Source: JAKEGK01 sp036507695
GTDB taxonomy: Bacteria > Pseudomonadota > Gammaproteobacteria > SZUA-152
Direction of reading: 5' to 3'
Assembly: GCA_036507695.1 (NCBI GenBank)
Contig: DATCIR010000060.1
Location: forward strand, 1 to 28,397
DNA length: 28,397 nucleotides
In this document: piece by piece, positions 23,023 through 28,397 of the stretch
How the letters are laid out: every line of letters begins with the position of its first letter
Numbering within the stretch: position 1 is the first letter of the stretch
Notes under the pieces: model-generated
What the model saw: the letters and a program-made list of their open reading frames with translations, nothing else
Told to the model about the DNA's origin: nothing
The model's database searches: none
Program-made: the position numbers and the translations under genes

Positions 23023-24912
23023 ATGATTCTTAATAAATATCCGCTGTGGAAATATTTACTCATTGCCGTTGTGCTCGTGGTGAGCGTGCTTTACGCCCTG
23101 CCCAATCTTTATGGTGAAGACCCGGCGCTGCAGGTGTCCTCGGTGCGTGGCGTGGCAGTCAGTCTGGCCACCCAGGAAACGGTGCGCACCGTGCTGCAAA
23201 ACCAGGACATCCGCTTCGATTCCATTGTGCTGGAAAACGAACGGGTGCTGGCGCGTTTTCCGGATACCGAAACCCAACTCAAAGCCCAGGACGCGGTACG
23301 CAAGCAATTGGGCGATGATTATATCGTTGCCCTGAATCTGGCGCCGCGCACGCCACCGTGGCTGCTGGCGATTAATGCGTTGCCCATGTACCTCGGGCTG
23401 GATTTGCGCGGCGGCGTGCATTTCCTGATGGAAGTCGATGTCGATGCGGCGGTAGCCCAATCGCAAGAACGCTACATCAGTGACTTCCGGAACTTATTAC
23501 GCGAAAACCGTTTGCGTTATACCCGGATTGATCATTACGCGAAAAGCGCGGGTCAGACCGGTGGTGTCGAAGTCCGCTTCAGTGATGCGGAGGCTCGCGC
23601 CAAGGCGGAAGAATTGTTACGCAAGGAATACCCGGATCTGCAGTTCAATTCGATGGACAAAGATGGCAGTAAAGATGGCAGTTTTAACCTGGTCGCGGTC
23701 ATCAGCGAACGGGAAAAAACCGAAGTGCGCAGGTTGGCATTGAAACAAAATATTACCACCTTGCGTAACCGGGTGAATGAACTCGGTGTCGCCGAGCCGG
23801 TGATTCAGCAGCAGGGTGTGGATCGTGTGGTGGTGCAGTTGCCGGGGGTTCAGGACACCGCTAGAGCCAAGGTTATTTTAGGCGCTACCGCAACCCTGGA
23901 ATTCCGTTTGGCCGATGAAACTAATGATGTTCAGGATGCCGTCAATGGGCGTGTGCCGGCAGGCTTGAAACTGTATAAACAGCGTGGCGGCGGCCATGTA
24001 CTGTTGTCGAATCGCGTCATGTTGACCGGTGATTATATTATCGATGCGTCATCGGGTATTGATCAGCAAAGTGGCGGGCCCACGGTATTTATTACCCTGG
24101 ATGGCAAGGGCGCCAGTATTTTCAGCAAAGTCACGGGCGAAAACATCAAAAAATTGATGGCTGTGGTGTTTATCGAAAACAAGATTGATATTCGCGAGCA
24201 AGACGGGCAAATCGTCAAGACCAAGCGCAAGGTTGAGGAAGTCATCAATGTCGCGCGCATCCAGGACCAGTTAAGCAAGCGCTTCATGATTACCGGACTG
24301 GATGATACCCGCGAAGCGCGTGACCTGGCGTTGTTATTGCGCGCGGGCGCATTAGCGGCGCCGATTGATATCGTCGAAGAACGCACCATCGGACCGAGCC
24401 TGGGGCAAGAAAACATCCAACAAGGCTTTCTGTCCATGGTGATCGGCTTTGCGGCCGTGGCGATATTCATGGTGATGTATTACAAGAGCTTTGGCTTCGT
24501 GGCCAACCTGGCGCTCATTTTTAACGTGGTGGTCGTCGTGGCGGTGCTGTCCATGCTGCAGGCGACGCTGACCCTGCCGGGTATTGCCGGTATTCTGCTC
24601 ACCGTCGGTATGGCGGTGGATGCCAACGTCTTGATCAACGAACGCATCCGGGAGGAAATTAGAAACGGCAACAGTCCGCAGGCCAGTATCCATGCGGGTT
24701 ATGAGAAAGCGTTCTCCACCATCGCCGACTCGAACCTCACGACCTTGATTGCGGCCCTGATCCTGTTGGGATTCGGCAGCGGCCCGGTCAGGGGATTCGC
24801 GGTCACGTTATCCATTGGTATCGTCACTTCGATGTTCACGGCCATCATGGGAACCCGGGCGGTGGTCAATCTGGTCTATGGCGGCCGGCGGGTGGAAAAG
24901 CTGTCCATATAA
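23023..24912 (+). CDS. secD: Protein translocase subunit SecD
   Basis: Together with SecF it uses the proton-motive force to pull proteins out on the periplasmic side. The 629-residue protein has an N-terminal helix (about 9-27), the SecD hallmark YLGLDLRGGVHFLMEVD at 123-139, a large periplasmic P1 region with LRNRVNELGVAEPVIQQQG and VQLPGVQDTARAK, and a C-terminal bundle of five helices from about 455, opening after IGPSLGQENIQQGFLSMVIG and containing LTVGMAVDANVLINERIREE and GYEKAFSTIADSNLTTLIAA. It lies 27 bp after yajC. The ribosome-binding site is weak. Length is close to E. coli SecD (about 615). Confidence 0.97.
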   Translation: MILNKYPLWKYLLIAVVLVVSVLYALPNLYGEDPALQVSSVRGVAVSLATQETVRTVLQNQDIRFDSIVLENERVLARFPDTETQLKAQDAVRKQLGDDYIVALNLAPRTPPWLLAINALPMYLGLDLRGGVHFLMEVDVDAAVAQSQERYISDFRNLLRENRLRYTRIDHYAKSAGQTGGVEVRFSDAEARAKAEELLRKEYPDLQFNSMDKDGSKDGSFNLVAVISEREKTEVRRLALKQNITTLRNRVNELGVAEPVIQQQGVDRVVVQLPGVQDTARAKVILGATATLEFRLADETNDVQDAVNGRVPAGLKLYKQRGGGHVLLSNRVMLTGDYIIDASSGIDQQSGGPTVFITLDGKGASIFSKVTGENIKKLMAVVFIENKIDIREQDGQIVKTKRKVEEVINVARIQDQLSKRFMITGLDDTREARDLALLLRAGALAAPIDIVEERTIGPSLGQENIQQGFLSMVIGFAAVAIFMVMYYKSFGFVANLALIFNVVVVVAVLSMLQATLTLPGIAGILLTVGMAVDANVLINERIREEIRNGNSPQASIHAGYEKAFSTIADSNLTTLIAALILLGFGSGPVRGFAVTLSIGIVTSMFTAIMGTRAVVNLVYGGRRVEKLSI

Positions 24913-24914
24913 AT

Positions 24915-24940
24915 TTTAACTGCAACAATTTAACTGCAAC
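24915..24940 (+). repeat. Direct 12-bp repeat between secD and secF
   Basis: TTTAACTGCAAC occurs at 24915-24926 and again at 24929-24940, two bases apart, in the 50-bp secD-secF spacer. It looks like a local duplication, similar in kind to the one before thrC. No function is evident. Confidence 0.6.
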
Positions 24941-24962
24941 CTAGTTAATAAGGCCTGATGCA

Positions 24963-25904
24963 ATGGAAGTATTCAAAAAACAAACGAAGATCGATTTTTT
25001 GGCCAAGCGCAATCTGGCGTTTGTGTTCTCTGGTGTTTTGGTACTGATCAGTATCGTTTCCCTGGCGACCCGCGGCTTGAATTTCGGCCTGGATTTTACC
25101 GGCGGCACGCTGATCGAGTTGGGATATGAACAACCGGTGGATTTGGCCGAGGTACGGCAATCCCTGGAAAAAGCCGGCTTCAAGGACCCGGTGGTGCAAC
25201 ATTTCGGCACCGTACACGATGTGATGATCCGGTTGGCGCCGCAGGAAGGCACCGATAATAAGGAATTAAGCACTGCGGTGGTCGAGGCGCTCAAAGGCGC
25301 GTCCAGCGCAATTTTTGAAATTCGGAGAGTGGAATTCGTTGGGCCGCAAGTGGGCGAGGAACTCGCAGAAGACGGGGGCCTCGCGGTGTTATACGCGATG
25401 ATCTGTATTTTCATTTACGTATTCTTCCGTTTCGAATGGCGGTTTTCCGCCGGTGCGGTGGTGGCGTTATTTCACGACGTAATAATCACCTTGGGAGTAT
25501 TCTCCGTATTGGGCATGGATTTCGATTTGACCGTGCTGGCGGCGATTCTGGCGATTATCGGGTACTCCTTGAACGATACCATCGTAGTATTTGACCGGAT
25601 TCGCGACAACTTCCGCAAGATGCGCAAGGAAACCAGCGTTGAAATCATGAACAGCTCCATGAACCAGACCTTGTCGCGTACCATTATGACTTCGTTTGTG
25701 ACTTTATTGACCGTGATTGCGTTGTTCTTCTTCGGTGGTGAATTACTGCGGGGTTTTTCCTCTGCATTGATCGTCGGTATTGTCATCGGTACGTACTCGT
25801 CCATTTATATCGCCAGCGCCTTGGCGCTATTGTTAGGTGTGAGCAGGTCGGAGATGACACCAGTGAAGAAGGAAGCCATCGAAACCGAAAGTGAAACGCC
25901 TTAA
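24963..25904 (+). CDS. secF: Protein translocase subunit SecF
   Basis: Membrane partner of SecD. The 313-residue protein has the usual first helix (about 18-38), then GLNFGLDFTGGTLIELGYE, a short periplasmic domain, and five C-terminal helices from about 137. EFVGPQVGEELAEDGGLAVL, ILAIIGYSLNDTIVVFDRIR, and NQTLSRTIMTSFVTLLTVIA are diagnostic. Start is ATG at 24963. It ends 46 bp before glyA, and the glyA frame is open back into this gene. Confidence 0.97.
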   Translation: MEVFKKQTKIDFLAKRNLAFVFSGVLVLISIVSLATRGLNFGLDFTGGTLIELGYEQPVDLAEVRQSLEKAGFKDPVVQHFGTVHDVMIRLAPQEGTDNKELSTAVVEALKGASSAIFEIRRVEFVGPQVGEELAEDGGLAVLYAMICIFIYVFFRFEWRFSAGAVVALFHDVIITLGVFSVLGMDFDLTVLAAILAIIGYSLNDTIVVFDRIRDNFRKMRKETSVEIMNSSMNQTLSRTIMTSFVTLLTVIALFFFGGELLRGFSSALIVGIVIGTYSSIYIASALALLLGVSRSEMTPVKKEAIETESETP

Positions 25905-25950
25905 ACCGGGTTTTGTTTTCAGTTATGCTTTAGCCAAAGAGAGCGTTGTA

Positions 25951-27204
25951 ATGTTTGATAAACGAATGACCATTGCCGGATTTGATGCTGAATTGTGGAA
26001 TGCAATCCAGGCGGAAGAAAAACGCCAGGAAGAACATATAGAGCTGATCGCGTCCGAGAACTACGCCAGTCCGCGTGTGATGCAGGCGCAGGGTTCGGTG
26101 CTCACCAACAAGTACGCCGAGGGTTATCCGGGGAAACGTTATTACGGCGGTTGCGAATTCGTGGACATCGCCGAGCAACTGGCGATCGACCGGGTGAAAC
26201 AGTTGTTCAATGCCGATTACGCCAACGTGCAACCCCATTCCGGCTCCCAGGCCAATGCCGCGGTTTATTTCGCCCTCCTGCAACCGGGCGATACGATACT
26301 CGGTATGAGCCTTGCCCATGGTGGTCATCTGACGCACGGTGCCGCGGTGAATTTTTCCGGCAAGCTATTTAATGCGGTGCAGTATGGCATCAGCGACGAT
26401 ACCGGCGAAATCGTCTATGACCAGGTGGAAGCGCTGGCCCTGAAACACAAACCCAAAATGATCATCGGCGGATTCAGCGCATATTCAAGAATCGTGGACT
26501 GGCAACGCTTCCGGGACATCGCCGACAAAGTCGGCGCCTACCTGCTAGTGGATATGGCGCACGTGGCGGGCCTGGTGGCGGCGGGTGTTTATCCCAGCCC
26601 GGTGCCCATCGCCGATGTGACGACCACCACGACGCACAAGACCTTGCGCGGTCCGCGCGGCGGATTGATCCTGGCGAAGTCCAATCCCGATATCGAAAAG
26701 AAATTGAGCGCCATGGTATTCCCGGGCACCCAGGGAGGACCCTTAATGCATGTGATCGCGGCCAAGGCGGTGGCTTTCAAGGAAGCCCTGGATCCCTCCT
26801 TCAAGGACTATCAGCGGCAGGTGGTTGCCAACGCCCGCGCCATGGCCAACATGATGCTGCAGCGTGGTTATAAGATAGTGTCCGGCGGCACCGATAATCA
26901 TTTATTTCTGGTGGATCTCATTAATAAAGGGATTACCGGGAAAGCCGCGGACGCCGCGTTGGGCCGGGCGAATATCACCGTCAATAAAAACAGCGTGCCG
27001 AATGATCCGCAATCACCGTTTGTAACCAGTGGCTTGCGTATTGGAACACCCGCCATGACCACGCGTGGCTTCAAGGACGCCGAGGCGAAGCAACTGGCCG
27101 GCTGGATCTGTGATGTGCTGGACGATATCAATAATGAATCCACCCTCGCGCGCGTGAAAGCGCAAGTGTTGGAACTCTGCAAGCGCTATCCCGTTTATCA
27201 ATAA
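25951..27204 (+). CDS. glyA: Serine hydroxymethyltransferase
   Basis: Converts serine plus tetrahydrofolate to glycine plus 5,10-methylene-THF with PLP, the main one-carbon source. At 417 residues from ATG 25951 it equals the E. coli length. Motifs are ELIASENYASPRVMQAQGSV, NKYAEGYPGKRYYGGCEFVD, PHSGSQANAAVYFALLQPGD, DMAHVAGLVAAGVYP, and PLP Lys230 in TTTTTHKTLRGPRGG. The frame runs back to a GTG at 25891 inside secF, but those 20 residues are not conserved and AGAGAG lies about 7 nt before the ATG, so the ATG is chosen. glyA-nrdR-ribD is a common proteobacterial order. Confidence 0.97.
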   Translation: MFDKRMTIAGFDAELWNAIQAEEKRQEEHIELIASENYASPRVMQAQGSVLTNKYAEGYPGKRYYGGCEFVDIAEQLAIDRVKQLFNADYANVQPHSGSQANAAVYFALLQPGDTILGMSLAHGGHLTHGAAVNFSGKLFNAVQYGISDDTGEIVYDQVEALALKHKPKMIIGGFSAYSRIVDWQRFRDIADKVGAYLLVDMAHVAGLVAAGVYPSPVPIADVTTTTTHKTLRGPRGGLILAKSNPDIEKKLSAMVFPGTQGGPLMHVIAAKAVAFKEALDPSFKDYQRQVVANARAMANMMLQRGYKIVSGGTDNHLFLVDLINKGITGKAADAALGRANITVNKNSVPNDPQSPFVTSGLRIGTPAMTTRGFKDAEAKQLAGWICDVLDDINNESTLARVKAQVLELCKRYPVYQ

Positions 27205-27335
27205 GCGCCACGATTACGGGGTGCGGGTTTTCAAACCGGCACAGGGCTTGCGGGTCACTCTCCCTCATCTGAAAGTCTATGCTTTTCATTGGACTATCTG
27301 CTATTGTTAACGCACTGCAATAGTGAGTGAAAACG

Positions 27336-27848
27336 ATGCGTTGTCCGTTCTGTGAAGCTGAAGAAACCAAGGTAATCGATTCACGGCTGGCCGATGAAGG
27401 TTTTGTGGTGCGCCGGCGCCGGGAATGTTTGCATTGCAGCGCGCGGTTCACCACCTTCGAAACCGCCGAGCTGGTGATGCCGCAAATTGTCAAAAATGAT
27501 GGCCGGCGTGAGCCATTCAACGAGGAAAAACTGCGTACCGGAGTTATCCGGGCGCTGGAAAAACGGCCGGTGGAATCCGACGCCGTGGAAAATCTGATTA
27601 GTCATATCAAGCAGCAAATGCGCGCCACCGGCGAGCGTGAAATTAAGGCCAATCAACTCGGCGAATGGGTTATGGAGGCGCTCAAAAATTTGGATCAAGT
27701 TGCTTATGTGCGTTTTGCTTCCGTGTACCGCAGCTTTGAAGATGTGAATGCGTTTCGCGAAGAAATCGAACGCCTGGAAAAATTACCCACCCCGGAACTG
27801 AAAAAACTGCAACTCGACCTCATTGAGAACGAGGAATCAGAAAAGTGA
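27336..27848 (+). CDS. nrdR: Transcriptional repressor NrdR
   Basis: Zinc-finger, ATP-cone regulator of ribonucleotide reductase genes that senses (d)ATP. The 170-residue protein begins MRCPFCEAEETKVIDSRLAD, with zinc ligands Cys3, Cys6, Cys31 and Cys34 (CLHC), then RRRRECLHCSARFTTFE. The ATP-cone domain runs from about residue 48 (VKNDGRREPFNEEKLRTGVI) to about 138 (YVRFASVYRSFED). ATG at 27336 gives the standard MRCPFC start; a GTG at 27327 in frame would add three residues. No NrdR box was found in this window. The stop overlaps the ribD start by 4 bp (GTGA). Confidence 0.97.
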   Translation: MRCPFCEAEETKVIDSRLADEGFVVRRRRECLHCSARFTTFETAELVMPQIVKNDGRREPFNEEKLRTGVIRALEKRPVESDAVENLISHIKQQMRATGEREIKANQLGEWVMEALKNLDQVAYVRFASVYRSFEDVNAFREEIERLEKLPTPELKKLQLDLIENEESEK

Positions 27849-28397
27849 GCGGCGAGCAGGACCGCCGTTTCATGGCAAGGGCCATCGAGCTTGCCAGGAA
27901 CGGACTCTATACCACTGACCCAAATCCCCGTGTAGGTTGTGTGATAGTCAAAGCCGGTGTTGTCCTGGCGGAGGGATGGCATGAACGCGCCGGTGGCCCC
28001 CATGCGGAAGCGGCCGCGTTGCAACGGGCTGGCGCCAACGCCGCGGGTTCGACGGTTTATGTCACGCTGGAACCCTGCTGTCATTTCGGCCGCACGCCGC
28101 CCTGTGCCGATGCGTTAATCGGCGCCAAGGTGGCAAGAGTGGTGGTGGCCGGGCTGGATCCCAACCCGTTAGTGAGCGGCAAGGGCTTGGAAAAACTGCG
28201 CGACGCGGGCATCGAGGTTGAGTGCAATGTATTAGCGGCGCAAGCCGAAGCGCTGAACCCGGGTTTTATCAAACGTATGCGCGCGCAATTACCCTTTGTA
28301 CGCTGTAAAGTGGCCATGAGCCTGGATGGCCGTACGGCCATGGCGTCGGGCGAGAGCCAATGGATTACCGGCGATGAGGCGCGTCAGGATGTTCATC
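27845..28397 (+). CDS. ribD: Bifunctional riboflavin deaminase/reductase RibD, N-terminal part (3' end outside window)
   Basis: Two successive steps of riboflavin synthesis: deamination of the pyrimidine ring, then reduction of the ribosyl side chain. GTG at 27845 overlaps the nrdR stop (GTGA), a typical coupled start. The 184 residues in the window cover the whole deaminase domain: NPRVGCVIV, the zinc site with His53 and the catalytic Glu55 in GGPHAEAAAL, and PCCHFGRTPPC with Cys78 and Cys87, three residues later than in E. coli. The reductase domain begins at about 145 with VRCKVAMSLDGRTAMASGES and QWITGDEARQDVH at the window edge. Confidence 0.96.
   Translation, partial: MSGEQDRRFMARAIELARNGLYTTDPNPRVGCVIVKAGVVLAEGWHERAGGPHAEAAALQRAGANAAGSTVYVTLEPCCHFGRTPPCADALIGAKVARVVVAGLDPNPLVSGKGLEKLRDAGIEVECNVLAAQAEALNPGFIKRMRAQLPFVRCKVAMSLDGRTAMASGESQWITGDEARQDVH

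Noticed and set aside
25891..25950. Longer N-terminus for GlyA
   Set aside because: It overlaps secF, and the ATG at 25951 gives exactly the usual 417-residue protein.
1..28397. tRNA or rRNA genes
   Set aside because: I scanned spacers for TTCGAATC-type T-loops and cloverleaf arms and saw none that hold up.

Overview
This is a chromosomal segment from a gammaproteobacterium. The evidence is the gene order pyrG-kdsA-eno-ftsB-ispD-ispF-truD, then surE-pcm-(DedA/YqaA)-nlpD-rpoS, then alaC-hom-thrC, then tgt-yajC-secD-secF-glyA-nrdR-ribD. Outer-membrane lipid A/KDO synthesis (kdsA) and an NlpD-RpoS pair also point there. The genus cannot be fixed from sequence alone; order and protein character suggest a Chromatiales-, Thiotrichales- or Methylococcales-like lineage. 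Almost every gene is on the + strand. Only the Smr-domain gene and the Mth938-domain gene are on the - strand.

Layout. 1-1135 is the AT-rich tail of a surface-polysaccharide cluster (glycosyltransferase end, SAM methyltransferase). 1136-1857 has no intact gene but holds a frameshifted fossil of an IS256-type transposase on the - strand. 1858-4314 carries a WcaJ-type sugar-phosphate transferase, a VanZ-like protein and an unrecognised membrane protein. 4533-7033 is pyrG-kdsA. 7034-8065 is a small accessory island of repeats: a DUF4160 gene split by a 237-bp terminal-inverted-repeat element with a 9-bp target duplication, an overlapping intact DUF2442 gene, the eroded 3' tail of a second DUF2442 gene, and a cluster of REP-like palindromes reaching the eno ribosome-binding site. 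8066-11944 is eno-ftsB-ispD-ispF-truD. 11945-12493 is the Smr gene, facing truD. 12573-16728 is surE-pcm-DedA-nlpD-rpoS. 16729-16823 is a compound palindrome that also encodes the C-terminus and stop of the convergent Mth938-domain gene. 17367-21240 is alaC-hom-thrC (Ala/Thr/Met branch amino acids). 21303-25904 is tgt and the YajC-SecD-SecF accessory translocase. 25951-28397 is glyA-nrdR-ribD, with ribD cut by the window edge.

How the genes work together. Most are housekeeping: CTP, KDO, glycolysis, the MEP isoprenoid pathway, tRNA modification, division (FtsB, NlpD), stationary-phase control (RpoS with the survival genes surE and pcm), Sec export, one-carbon metabolism and control of dNTP synthesis.

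I found no convincing new multi-gene system. The most unusual signals are repeat-related: the tir-element that breaks DUF4160, two in-frame copies of a 26-nt repeat inside tgt, the interleaved palindrome after rpoS, and the fossil second DUF2442 tail. All calls come from reading the sequence and from memory of protein families; no database search was run.
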